In this document: positions 16,840 through 25,670 of the stretch, piece by piece
How positions within the stretch are numbered: position 1 is the first letter of the stretch
How the letters are laid out: every line of letters begins with the position of its first letter
Source: Clostridium sp. AM30-24
GTDB taxonomy: Bacteria > Bacillota > Clostridia > Lachnospirales > Lachnospiraceae
Direction of reading: 5' to 3'
Length of the DNA stretch: 54,074 nucleotides
Assembly: GCF_003480435.1 (NCBI RefSeq)
Contig: NZ_QUJB01000002.1
Location: forward strand, 1-54,074
Notes under the pieces: model-generated
Databases searched by the model: none
Seen by the model: only the letters and a program-made list of their open reading frames with translations
Told to the model about the DNA's origin: nothing
Translations under genes and position numbers: made by a program

Positions 16840-18483
16840 ATGAAAAAGAAACATGTAAGTCTGCTCTTAGCGGCAGCAATGGCGGCATCCGTAATCTCCG
16901 GATGCGGAAACAGCGCGAACAACAGCGCGGCAGAGACAGAAAAGACAGAGACAACAGCAGCGGCAGCGACAAGCGCAGCGGAGGAAACAACAGCAGCCGA
17001 GGCAGCGGAAGACACAGAGAAAAACGAGACAGACGAAGTCGTCATCGCGACTCCGCGTGACGCTGTACAGGGAAGCGGAGACGCTTACTACTGTTGGGAA
17101 GGCGCTTATGTATGGGAAGCTCTCACAGCGAACAACGGCGGCGTGATCGATCCGTGGCTCGCAAAATCCTGGGAGCACAACGATGACTGTACCGAGTGGA
17201 CATTCAACCTGCGGGATGACGCGTATTTTACAGACGGTGTCCAGTTCAATGCTGACGTATGCTTAAAGAACATCGAGCGCTGGGGTCATGGAATCACCTC
17301 CACATATACGACACTCAGCATCGAGAAATCGCTCCCGAACCTCGATAAGATGGAAAAAGTCGATGATTTCACCGTAAAATTCACCTTCACGCAGCCGATT
17401 ACAACGCTTGAGTACGTTCTTTCCGACTATGGCAGCCCGATGTACAGTCCGAACTGCTTCGACGAGGAGACGGGCGTGATCTCCGACTACGCGATCGGTA
17501 CCGGTCCGTATAAGATCACTGACCATGTGGAATCCGAGTATGCGACTCTTGAGAGAAATGACAACTACTATGGCGAAAAGGGTAAAGTAAAGACCTTCAA
17601 GATCCGCTGTATCCCGGATGCAGAGACACGTGTATCCGCATTAAAATCCGGTGAAGTTATGGGACTTGCGGACAACGGCGCGATCACCATGGACGCTGCG
17701 AAGAACCTCTGCGACACAGACTCCAGCTTCGAGATGGACAGCACTCCGAGCCATATGACCGAGTATATCATGTTCAACGATAAAAATGAGTACCTTGCGG
17801 ACAAGCGCATGAGAGAGGCTTTCAACCTCGCAACAGACCGCGACAGCATTTGCAGCGTGATCTATGGCGGACTTTTACAGCCGGCATACTCTTTCTTGAG
17901 CACCCAGTCTACATTCCATCTGGATATTCAGGGAACTTATGACATGGAGCAGGCAAAAGCCCTCGCAAAAGAGGTTCTCGGCGACAAAACTGTGGACATG
18001 ACCATGATCATCCGTTCCAGCACTGCATCTGACTACAACTGCAAGGCGGTTGCAGAGTATTTAAAGCAGGTTTACGCAGAACTCGGCGTGAACATTAATA
18101 TCGAGATCGTAGATTCCTCCCTCTACAAAGAGAGACAGCAGGAGGGCAGCTACGATATGACACTCACCGTATTTGGAATCAACAATGCAGATCCGACATC
18201 AACATTTAAGCAGTACTTCGCAAGCGAAGGAAACAGTAACAAGACATTAAATTACAACTATTACAATGAGAAGATCGATGAGCTCGTTGCAAAAGCTCCG
18301 ACTATCGCTGACGTTGAGGAACGCAGCAAGATCTATGATGAGATCCAGCAGGAACTCTTTGATGACAGTGCGTGCGTTCCGATCTGTTACCAGATCAATG
18401 TAAACATCCACAACAAAGCGATCACACACTACGCAGGAAAGACCTTCGGTGTCGGTCTTCCGACAATTTCCTGGGTAAAATAA
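16840..18483 (+). CDS. Peptide/nickel-type ABC transporter substrate-binding lipoprotein (SBP family 5)
   Basis: 547-aa extracytoplasmic solute-binding lipoprotein. The ATG at 16840 is preceded by GGAGGAGAA; the frame also contains an ATG at 16828, but that lies inside the ribosome site. The signal peptide ends in an ISGC lipobox (Cys22), then an Ala/Thr/Glu-rich linker to about residue 70, then a family-5 binding domain with TDGVQFNADV, YAIGTGPYKI and the typical C-terminal lobe. It heads a five-gene cluster with two permeases and two ATPases in Dpp/Opp/Nik order. The ligand cannot be told from the sequence; the neighbouring peptidase-like genes favour peptides or gamma-glutamyl compounds. 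Confidence 0.9.
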   Translation: MKKKHVSLLLAAAMAASVISGCGNSANNSAAETEKTETTAAAATSAAEETTAAEAAEDTEKNETDEVVIATPRDAVQGSGDAYYCWEGAYVWEALTANNGGVIDPWLAKSWEHNDDCTEWTFNLRDDAYFTDGVQFNADVCLKNIERWGHGITSTYTTLSIEKSLPNLDKMEKVDDFTVKFTFTQPITTLEYVLSDYGSPMYSPNCFDEETGVISDYAIGTGPYKITDHVESEYATLERNDNYYGEKGKVKTFKIRCIPDAETRVSALKSGEVMGLADNGAITMDAAKNLCDTDSSFEMDSTPSHMTEYIMFNDKNEYLADKRMREAFNLATDRDSICSVIYGGLLQPAYSFLSTQSTFHLDIQGTYDMEQAKALAKEVLGDKTVDMTMIIRSSTASDYNCKAVAEYLKQVYAELGVNINIEIVDSSLYKERQQEGSYDMTLTVFGINNADPTSTFKQYFASEGNSNKTLNYNYYNEKIDELVAKAPTIADVEERSKIYDEIQQELFDDSACVPICYQINVNIHNKAITHYAGKTFGVGLPTISWVK

Positions 18484-18615
18484 GAGTAACATCTGTATTC
18501 TTACGTTCAGGTCGGTAAGTTCATAGCCTTGCGGAAAGGTTACAGATAATTTTTCATATGAATCTGGCAGGGCTGTCTGAAAAAGGCAGTTCTGCTGCTT
18601 TTGAAAGGAACATTT

Positions 18616-19569
18616 ATGGCACTTTTAAAGTACATTCTGAAAAAAATGCTGATGCTTTTGCCTGTGCTCATCGGGATCAGCATCGTTGCCTTTGCACTTG
18701 GGATCATGTCGCCGGGGGATCCGGTGGATCAGGTACTGAACCCAAATGGAAATGAATCCTACACGCAGGCGGAATATGATGCCATGGCGGCAAAGATGGG
18801 CCTCGACCAGCCGGCCGTTGTCCAGTATTTCAACTGGGTTGACGGTCTGGCGCATGGTGATCTCGGACGGTCATTTTTCACGAATAAAAGTGTCATGGGC
18901 CAGCTTGTGAAGCGGATCCCGATCTCCTTGAAACTGGCCGGTTTCAGCATGATCTTAACGATCGTCTTCGGCGTGGGATTTGGCGTCCTGATGGCAGTGA
19001 AAAAAGACCAGCTGTTGGATCATGTTCTGGGGACATTTTCCACAGTGGCCCTGTCCGTCCCCGGATTCTGGATCGCCATCGTCCTGATCTTCATCTTTGC
19101 CGAACAGTGGAAGATCCTGCCCAGCAGCGGAATCTCTGACGGCTCCGGATTTATTCTCCCGGCAATCACGCTGGCACTCCCGAGTATCGGAGTCTGCGCG
19201 AGACTGACACGGAGCGCGATCCTTGATGAGATCGGACGCCAGTATATGACTGTGGCTGACGCGAAAGGCATGAGCCGCCGCCGCGCGGTGATCCGCCACG
19301 CCTTCGGAAACGCCCTGATCCCGATCATCACCTACCTGGGAAACCATATGGCGGGCATTATCGGAGGCGCGTCCATCGTGGAGACGATCTTCGCGATCCC
19401 CGGAATCGGAAGCTACGCTATCGCGGGCGTGCAGTCGAAAGACTACTATGTGGTGCAGGCCTACGTTCTGTTCTCCGGATGCATCTATGTGCTGACAAAT
19501 ATCCTGATCGATCTGATCTACATCGCGCTGGATCCAAAGATCCGTGCGGGAGAGGCGGTGGAATCATGA
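18616..19569 (+). CDS. ABC transporter permease, DppB/NikB type
   Basis: 317-aa inner-membrane permease of the peptide/nickel uptake class. The ATG at 18616 follows GAAAGGA; the track frame from 18601 is longer without support. It has six membrane segments, beginning with LLPVLIGISIVAFALG, and the EAA-type loop near ADAKGMSRRRAVIRHAF that contacts the ATPases. Its stop overlaps the start of the next permease by 4 nt (ATGA), so the two are made together. The 130-bp gap behind the binding-protein gene has no terminator and allows read-through. Confidence 0.9.
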   Translation: MALLKYILKKMLMLLPVLIGISIVAFALGIMSPGDPVDQVLNPNGNESYTQAEYDAMAAKMGLDQPAVVQYFNWVDGLAHGDLGRSFFTNKSVMGQLVKRIPISLKLAGFSMILTIVFGVGFGVLMAVKKDQLLDHVLGTFSTVALSVPGFWIAIVLIFIFAEQWKILPSSGISDGSGFILPAITLALPSIGVCARLTRSAILDEIGRQYMTVADAKGMSRRRAVIRHAFGNALIPIITYLGNHMAGIIGGASIVETIFAIPGIGSYAIAGVQSKDYYVVQAYVLFSGCIYVLTNILIDLIYIALDPKIRAGEAVES

Positions 19570-20405
19570 GAAAATTAAAAGAACCCCGTCTGACTGTGAA
19601 GGCGAAGACCGGTCTTGTGCTCTTATTTATCATTCTTCTCACCAGCGTCCTGGCACCGGTTCTCGCGCCTTATGATCCGTTGGTATCGAACCTGTCAGAG
19701 GCGCTTCAGAAACCGTCGGCTGCGCACCTTTTAGGCACCGATAATATCGGCAGGGACACCCTGAGCCGTGTTCTCTACGGCGGAAGACAGTCCATTCTTC
19801 TCGCACTGGCTGCGACGGTGCTCTCCATGCTGCTCGGCTTTGCTCTTGGACTCTTCGCGGGATATTTCGGTGGCTGGATCGACGGAGTCATCACGACGAT
19901 CTCCAGCATCTTCCAGGGACTTCCGGGTCTGACGCTTATGATCGCCGTGGCAGGTCTCCTGGGACAGGGCGTAAAGAGTATGCTGATCGCCATTGTGATC
20001 AATTCCTGGGTGGGTTTTTCCAGGATCGCCCGTGGCGAGGTCATGAAATTAAAGCAGGAGAGCTTTATCAAGGGACTTAAGACCATCGGAGCCAGTGATC
20101 TCAGGATCCTGTTTCTCCACATTTCGCCCAATATCCTTGGAACCTTATGCGTGCTCTTTGCCACAAGAATTGCCGGAAACGTGATCTCCGTGGCATCCAT
20201 GAGCTATCTGGGTCTGGGACTCCAGCCGCCGACACCGGACTGGGGCGTTATGATCAACGACGCGAGGCAGTATTTCCGCCAGGAACCGCTGCTCGTCGTC
20301 GCGCCGGGGCTCTGTATTTTACTGCTTTCCCTGAGCATCAACCTTCTCGCGGATGAGCTGCGTGACCGGCTGGATGTGAGGAAAGATGTCATGAAGAACA
20401 TGTAG
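19566..20405 (+). CDS. ABC transporter permease, DppC/NikC type
   Basis: 279-aa second permease. The start is the ATG of the ATGA overlap at 19566. Visible parts: the N-terminal membrane helix, the HLLGTDNIGRDTLSRVLYGGR stretch characteristic of DppC proteins (20 residues from HLLGTDNIGR on), and five further helices with the coupling loop SFIKGLKTIGASD. It would form the channel with the preceding permease. The 154 bp that follow contain no gene or clear signal before the first ATPase. Confidence 0.9.
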   Translation: MRKLKEPRLTVKAKTGLVLLFIILLTSVLAPVLAPYDPLVSNLSEALQKPSAAHLLGTDNIGRDTLSRVLYGGRQSILLALAATVLSMLLGFALGLFAGYFGGWIDGVITTISSIFQGLPGLTLMIAVAGLLGQGVKSMLIAIVINSWVGFSRIARGEVMKLKQESFIKGLKTIGASDLRILFLHISPNILGTLCVLFATRIAGNVISVASMSYLGLGLQPPTPDWGVMINDARQYFRQEPLLVVAPGLCILLLSLSINLLADELRDRLDVRKDVMKNM

Positions 20406-20559
20406 TGCCAGGGAAATGATCCGCTGTAAGCCCGCCTGAGAAATTTAACGCTTAACGTTGTTGAAGGAAGCTTGGATCACGAAAATTTATGAGCAGCGTG
20501 AGCGTGCAAAGTACAGGGGCTGATAGCAGATACAGAGCACAGAAAATGGGGAAGATTAA

Positions 20560-21531
20560 ATGGAAGATAGAAAAGAATGGAAAACAGGAGAAAAAAGCGA
20601 CATTGAGATCCGGAATCTCTCCGTTACCTTTAAGGACGGCAGCGAGACGGTGTATGCCATGGAAGGTGTCAACGCACACTTTCCGGTGGGCAGTGTCACC
20701 GGTCTCATCGGTGAGAGCGGAAGCGGAAAATCTCTTCTCGGGATGTCCATTTTGGGACTTCTCTCCGGTCAGGCGAAGGTGGAAGGAACCTGCATGTATA
20801 AGGGCATGGATCTGTACCGGCTGCCGGAAAAGGAGATGCAGGAGATTCGCGGAAAAGAGATCTCCCTGATCCCACAGAATCCCACGGAGTCGTTAAACCC
20901 GATCCGGAGAATCGGAAAACAGCTCACGGAGTGCATGAACGTCCATGGAAATAAGGATAAACGGCTCGCGGACACAAGACGGGATGAATTTCTTCGCCGG
21001 TTCGGATTCCCGGATCCGGACCGGATCAACCGCTCCTACTCCTTTCAGCTCAGTGGCGGCATGAACCAGCGTGTGATCTCCGCTATGGGACTTATGAACC
21101 GTCCCAAGTGGGTCATCGCCGATGAGCCGACGAAAGGTCTGGATGCGATCCTGAGACGGCAGGTATACCAGATTTTAAAAGAGATTTCCGAGACGGATAC
21201 AGAGGGAATGATCGTAATCACCCACGATATCGCTCTTGCGGAAGCATTGTGCGACAGGCTGATGGTGCTCTATAAAGGAAGTATCATGGAAGCCGGGGAT
21301 ACGAAGACGATTTTGGAACATCCGGCTCACCCGTACACGAAAGGACTGGTCGCGTCGCTTCCGGCGAAAGGAATGAACCCCATCGGGCGTGCGATGAGAA
21401 AGAACGAAAGAAACTCCGGCTGCAGTTTTTATCCACGATGTCCGCATGCAACGGACGCCTGCAAAAACGGGCCGGTCCCGGAGGCAGAACTTCCGGATGG
21501 ACGGAAAGTGAGGTGCGTCCTGTATGCTTAA
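20560..21531 (+). CDS. ABC transporter ATPase, DppD/OppD type
   Basis: 323-aa cytoplasmic ATPase of the peptide transporter. Walker A GESGSGKS (about residues 49-56), signature LSGGMNQRV, Walker B WVIADEPTKGLD and the switch His in TITHD-like VITHDIALAEAL are present. The C-terminal oligopeptide-type extension has the Cys pattern CSFYPRCPHATDAC, which in OppD/DppD proteins binds an iron-sulfur cluster. It overlaps the second ATPase by 8 nt. The start context (GGGGAAGATTAA) is adequate. Confidence 0.9.
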   Translation: MEDRKEWKTGEKSDIEIRNLSVTFKDGSETVYAMEGVNAHFPVGSVTGLIGESGSGKSLLGMSILGLLSGQAKVEGTCMYKGMDLYRLPEKEMQEIRGKEISLIPQNPTESLNPIRRIGKQLTECMNVHGNKDKRLADTRRDEFLRRFGFPDPDRINRSYSFQLSGGMNQRVISAMGLMNRPKWVIADEPTKGLDAILRRQVYQILKEISETDTEGMIVITHDIALAEALCDRLMVLYKGSIMEAGDTKTILEHPAHPYTKGLVASLPAKGMNPIGRAMRKNERNSGCSFYPRCPHATDACKNGPVPEAELPDGRKVRCVLYA

Positions 21532-22240
21532 GGTCAGTCATATCTGCAAGACATTTACAGGTGGAATCATAAGGAAGACCCGCGTGAATGCGGTAAAAGA
21601 CGTGTCCTTTACGATCCGGGACGGGGAGACATTCGGAATCGTCGGGAATTCCGGCTGTGGAAAGTCCACGATCGCCAACATGCTGCTCTCCCTGATCAAG
21701 CCGGATTCCGGCACCATCGAGATCGACGGAACGATCCAGATCATTTTCCAACACCCGGAAACATCCTTAGATCCGGCCAAAAAGATCGGTTACAGTTTGG
21801 AAGAACCGATGCTCATCCATAAAATGTATGACAAAGCCGGAAGAAAGAAACGTGTAAAAGAACTTTTGGACCTGGTAGACCTCGGGGAAGAACTTCTGGA
21901 TCGCTATCCGCACCAGATCAGCGGAGGCGAGGCACAGCGCATCATGATCGCCAGGGCTCTCTCCCTGGATCCAAAGATCCTGATCTTAGACGAGCCAACG
22001 AGTATGCTCGACGTCTCCGTACAGGCACAGGTCATGACACTTTTAAAGGAACTTCAGGAAAAACTGGGCTTAAGTTACCTGTTTATTTCCCATGATCTCG
22101 ATGTAGTCCGCTGGTTTTGTGACGAGATTGCAGTGATGGAAGAAGGAAAATTCGTGGAGACCGGCCGGACGGAAGATGTGATCAGGCATCCAAAGGCGGA
22201 ATTTACGAAGAAGCTGGTGGAGAGTTTTATATTAGAGTAG
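21524..22240 (+). CDS. ABC transporter ATPase, DppF/OppF type
   Basis: 238-aa second ATPase, with Walker A GNSGCGKS, signature ISGGEAQRI, Walker B ILILDEPTSMLD and switch His in FISHDLDV. Compared with usual OppF (about 320 aa) it lacks the C-terminal Cys-rich extension, so it is a short form. Its start lies within the preceding ATPase gene. It ends the transporter operon; a terminator follows 5 nt downstream. Confidence 0.9.
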   Translation: MLKVSHICKTFTGGIIRKTRVNAVKDVSFTIRDGETFGIVGNSGCGKSTIANMLLSLIKPDSGTIEIDGTIQIIFQHPETSLDPAKKIGYSLEEPMLIHKMYDKAGRKKRVKELLDLVDLGEELLDRYPHQISGGEAQRIMIARALSLDPKILILDEPTSMLDVSVQAQVMTLLKELQEKLGLSYLFISHDLDVVRWFCDEIAVMEEGKFVETGRTEDVIRHPKAEFTKKLVESFILE

Positions 22241-22245
22241 AAGCT

Positions 22246-22278
22246 GCGGTGCGGGAAAAAGTTCCTGCACCGCTTTTG
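22246..22278 (+). terminator. Terminator of the peptide ABC operon
   Basis: A 12-nt arm (22246-22257) pairs with 22262-22273 with one mismatch, a 4-nt loop, then TTTT. Confidence 0.88.
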
Positions 22279-22358
22279 TATGACGAGATAAAGCAGAAGA
22301 TCGTGAAAAGTCTGCCTGTGACATGAAAATATGTTGGGGTACATTATCTTTTTACAGA

Positions 22359-22388
22359 TTGACATTTAACACGTTAAAGTGGTACGAT
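22359..22388 (+). promoter_or_regulatory. Promoter with internal dyad ahead of the gamma-glutamyltransferase gene
   Basis: TTGACA (22359-22364), an 18-nt spacer and TACGAT (22383-22388). The spacer contains TTTAAC-AC-GTTAAA (22365-22378), a perfect 6-bp-arm dyad placed where a repressor would block the polymerase. Confidence 0.6.
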
Positions 22389-22471
22389 TTCGACATATAG
22401 ATCTATAATCCACGCAGTTGGAACAGGCGATGACCTGTTTGCAGAAAATAATAGACCTGGAGGAGAAAACT

Positions 22472-24082
22472 ATGCTGAAATTTGACACGCTTAAAAACGG
22501 CTATCCATCGCGAAGAAGTGTGATATACGGCCGGAAAGGCATGGTCTGCACGAGCCAGCCGCTGGCGGCGCAGGCAGGACTCGACATCATAAAGCAGGGC
22601 GGCAATGCGATCGATGCTGCAATCGCTGCGGCGGCGTGCATGACTGTCTTAGAGCCTACATCCAATGGTATTGGAAGTGATGCGTTCGCATTGGTATGGA
22701 CCAAAGGAACGCTTCACGGTCTGAATGCCAGCGGAAGAGCGCCTATGGCGATCACGGCAGCAGAGGTGAAAAGACAGGGATATACCGCAATGCCGAAGCG
22801 CGGCTGGATCCCTGTGATGGTTCCGGGCGCACCGTCGGCGTGGGCAGAACTCTCGGAAAAGTTCGGAAAGCTGCCGCTTGAAAAGGTAATGGAACCGGCG
22901 ATTACATACGCCAGAGAAGGATATCCGGTGAGCCCGGTAATCTCGAAGATCTGGAATAACGCATACAAGGAATTTATTGATACACTCAAGGACGAGTGCT
23001 TTAAGCCCTGGTTCGATACATTCGCCCGGGACGGACATGCCCCGCAGCCGGGAGAGATCTGGAAATCGGAGGATCATGCGGAAACGCTAAAAAAGATTGC
23101 GAAGACCCACGCGAAAGCATTCTATCAGGGAGAACTTGCGGATAAAATCGACGAGTATTCGAGAAAGACCGGTGGTTATCTTCGGAAATCTGACCTGGAG
23201 AATTATTGGTGTCAGTGGGTGAAGCCGATTCATGTAAATTACAGAGGATATGATGTCTGCGAGATCCCGCCGAACGGGGACGGGATCATTGCCCTGATGG
23301 CGCTTAATATCTTAAATGGATATTCCTTTACGGACAGGAACAGCGTTGATACGGTACATAAGCAGCTGGAGGCGATGAAACTGGCATTTGCGGACGGCAA
23401 CCGGTATGTGGCTGACGCGGAGTTCATGCGTGCGCCGGTGGAGACACTTTTATCGGAGGAATACGCAGCAGAGCGGAGGACCCTGATCGGGGAAGAGGCG
23501 AAAGCTCCGGAACCGGGAGATCCGTTCCGCGGCGGAACGATCTATCTCTGCACGGCAGACGGGGAAGGAAACATGGTGTCCTATATCCAGAGCAACTACA
23601 TGGGATTCGGTTCCGGTATCGTGATCCCGGGAACAGGAATCGCGCTGCAGAACCGTGGGGCGAACTTTACATTGGACGAGACAATGGAAAACTGTCTGGG
23701 ACCGGGAAAGAAGTCCCTGCATACGATCATTCCGGGATTCCTGATGAAGGATGGAAAAGCGGTAGGTCCATTTGGCGTTATGGGTGGTTTTATGCAGCCA
23801 CAGGGACATGTACAGGTGATCATGAACACGCTGGATTTCATGATGAATCCGCAGGAGACGTTAGATGCGCCCAGATGGCAGTGGGTAGGCGGAAAGAAGA
23901 TCCAGGTGGAACGGACATTTCCTGCAGATCTCGTGGAAAAACTGAGGCGCCGTGGACATGAGATGGAAGTTCTTGAGAGTTCTCTGACGTTCGGCCGTGG
24001 GCAGATCATCTGGCGAAATGAGAACGGTGTACTCTGCGGAGCGACAGAGCCGCGGGCAGATGGCACGGTGGCGGTGTGGTAG
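22472..24082 (+). CDS. ggt: Gamma-glutamyltransferase family protein (YwrD-like)
   Basis: 536-aa member of the Ntn-hydrolase gamma-glutamyltransferases, which split gamma-glutamyl bonds (for example glutathione) after self-cleavage into two subunits. The ATG at 22472 has AGGAGAAAAC upstream; the frame extends to 22418 without a site. The likely catalytic Thr is Thr356, starting the segment TIYLCTADGEGN, preceded by Gly-Gly. The N-terminal half carries NGIGSDAFALVW and the C-terminus GGFMQPQGHVQV, both typical. No signal peptide is seen, so it should be cytoplasmic, unlike E. coli Ggt. It lies directly behind a peptide ABC transporter, suggesting import and breakdown of gamma-glutamyl peptides, but its own promoter separates it. 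Confidence 0.88.
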   Translation: MLKFDTLKNGYPSRRSVIYGRKGMVCTSQPLAAQAGLDIIKQGGNAIDAAIAAAACMTVLEPTSNGIGSDAFALVWTKGTLHGLNASGRAPMAITAAEVKRQGYTAMPKRGWIPVMVPGAPSAWAELSEKFGKLPLEKVMEPAITYAREGYPVSPVISKIWNNAYKEFIDTLKDECFKPWFDTFARDGHAPQPGEIWKSEDHAETLKKIAKTHAKAFYQGELADKIDEYSRKTGGYLRKSDLENYWCQWVKPIHVNYRGYDVCEIPPNGDGIIALMALNILNGYSFTDRNSVDTVHKQLEAMKLAFADGNRYVADAEFMRAPVETLLSEEYAAERRTLIGEEAKAPEPGDPFRGGTIYLCTADGEGNMVSYIQSNYMGFGSGIVIPGTGIALQNRGANFTLDETMENCLGPGKKSLHTIIPGFLMKDGKAVGPFGVMGGFMQPQGHVQVIMNTLDFMMNPQETLDAPRWQWVGGKKIQVERTFPADLVEKLRRRGHEMEVLESSLTFGRGQIIWRNENGVLCGATEPRADGTVAVW

Positions 24083-24315
24083 CCCCGTGATTCCTGTCCG
24101 GACTGAGGCACGGCAAACACAGTAAAAAGCAGTTTCCTTTTTGAGGTGATTGTGGTAAACTCGAAAATAAGCAGATAAAGAACTATCGGGAAAAGTCACA
24201 CATGAGAGAGTAAAAGAATTTGACCATCAGAAACGTCCGAGAAATATAAGATATTCGGAAATGTGAGGCATCCGGGCAGTTTAGTAATGAAAACGAATTC
24301 GCAGGAGGAAGCGCA

Positions 24316-25491
24316 ATGAATTTCAATGAAGCAGCGTTAAAGCTCCATGAGGAACATCATGGAAAGATCGAAGTTGTCAGCAAGGTTCCGGTAAAGACAA
24401 GAGATGACTTAAGCACCGCCTATACACCGGGTGTTGCGGAGCCGTGCAGAAAGATCCATGATAATAAAAAAGATGTCTACAAATATACTGCAAAGGGCAA
24501 TCTGGTAGCGGTTGTTTCCGACGGAACCGCAGTTTTAGGCCTCGGAAATATCGGACCGGAGGCTGCTATGCCGGTTATGGAAGGAAAGGCAGTTCTCTTC
24601 AAGGAGTTTGGCGGCGTCGACGCATTCCCGATCTGCCTTGATACGACTGATACAGAAGAGATCATCAAAGCAGTGAAATATATTGCTCCGTGCTTTGGCG
24701 GAATCAACCTGGAAGATATCGCTTCCCCGAAATGCTTTGAGGTAGAGGCCCGTCTCGAGAAAGAGCTGGATATCCCGGTGTTCCATGATGACCAGCACGG
24801 TACGGCTGTAGTCGTTACAGCAGCTCTCTTAAACGCGTTAAAGGTTGTAGGAAAGAAGATCGATGAGATCCATGTCGTATTAAACGGACCGGGATCTGCC
24901 GGAACCGCCATTATCAAGATGCTGCTCGCGACAGGCGTAAAGCATGTAATTGCGTGTGATGAGAACGGAATCCTCTACAAAGACCGCGGAGTCGGCATCA
25001 AGGATCACAAAAAGATGCTCTGCGATATTACAAACCTTGAGGATAAGCGCGGAACACTGGCTGACGCTCTCGTTGGCGCAGACGTATTCATCGGCGTGTC
25101 CGTAGCAGGCGCACTGAAGCCGGAAATGATCAAAACGATGGCGAAGGATCCGATCGTATTTGCAATGGCAAATCCGAATCCGGAGATCATGTATGATGAG
25201 GCAATGGCAGCAGGCGTAAAAGTTATGGGAACCGGCCGTTCGGATTTCCCGAACCAGATCAACAACGTCCTCGCATTTCCGGGAATCTTCCGCGGTGCAT
25301 TAGATTGCGGCGCAAGAGATATCAACTACGACATGAAAGTAGCTGCAGCTCAGGCCATCGCTGAGCTCGTAACTCCGGATAAACTCTCCGCAGAGTATAT
25401 TATTCCGGGCGCACTCGAAGAAGGCGTGGCAGAACATGTTGCGAAGCGCGTTGCTGAGGCGGCTGTGAAGTCCGGAGCGATCCGTAAGTAA
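24316..25491 (+). CDS. Malic enzyme (NAD(P)-dependent, short form)
   Basis: 391-aa oxidative decarboxylase converting malate to pyruvate. The N-terminal part has the malic signature YTPGVAEPC and SDGTAVLGLGNIG; the metal and catalytic stretch FGGINLEDIASPKCFE and FHDDQHGTAVV follow; the NAD(P) domain begins with LNGPGSAGTA (about residue 193) and ends with ANPNPEIM. This is the short bacterial form (about 390 aa) without the phosphotransacetylase-like tail of MaeB. A GGAGGAAGC site precedes the start. The 233-bp gap upstream shows no clear promoter. A hairpin follows at 25511. Confidence 0.93.
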   Translation: MNFNEAALKLHEEHHGKIEVVSKVPVKTRDDLSTAYTPGVAEPCRKIHDNKKDVYKYTAKGNLVAVVSDGTAVLGLGNIGPEAAMPVMEGKAVLFKEFGGVDAFPICLDTTDTEEIIKAVKYIAPCFGGINLEDIASPKCFEVEARLEKELDIPVFHDDQHGTAVVVTAALLNALKVVGKKIDEIHVVLNGPGSAGTAIIKMLLATGVKHVIACDENGILYKDRGVGIKDHKKMLCDITNLEDKRGTLADALVGADVFIGVSVAGALKPEMIKTMAKDPIVFAMANPNPEIMYDEAMAAGVKVMGTGRSDFPNQINNVLAFPGIFRGALDCGARDINYDMKVAAAQAIAELVTPDKLSAEYIIPGALEEGVAEHVAKRVAEAAVKSGAIRK

Positions 25492-25510
25492 TTCAATGTA
25501 CGTCAAATAT

Positions 25511-25535
25511 AGAGGTGTTCCCGGGGAACACCTCT
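25511..25535 (+). terminator. Hairpin after the malic enzyme gene
   Basis: A perfect 11-bp stem (25511-25521 with 25525-25535) and a 3-nt loop, followed by A5 and not T, so it is a processing or stabilising hairpin or an atypical terminator. Confidence 0.55.
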
Positions 25536-25626
25536 AAAAATATGCTGAAAACCGGATAACATTGTCGCTATAGAATTTAGCGGGCATTCGGCAAAGCATA
25601 AATTTCATAAAAGAATCATGGAGAAT

Positions 25627-25666
25627 ACTCCCTCTGCATATAAATAGGTGCAGAAGGAGTGTTTTT
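25627..25666 (+). promoter_or_regulatory. Attenuator-like hairpin covering the ribosome site of the next gene
   Basis: ACTCCCTCTGCA (25627-25638) pairs with TGCAGAAGGAGT (25649-25660) with one mismatch; T5 follows at 25662-25666. The right arm contains the GAAGGAG ribosome site of the gene at 25671, so the same structure looks like both a terminator and a translation block. Confidence 0.55.
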
Positions 25667-25670
25667 GATT

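Noticed and set aside
16776..18549. Direct repeat GGTTACAGATAA at 16776 and 18538
   Set aside because: One 12-mer occurring twice in 1.8 kb can be chance and neither copy sits at a promoter; too weak to call a regulatory site.
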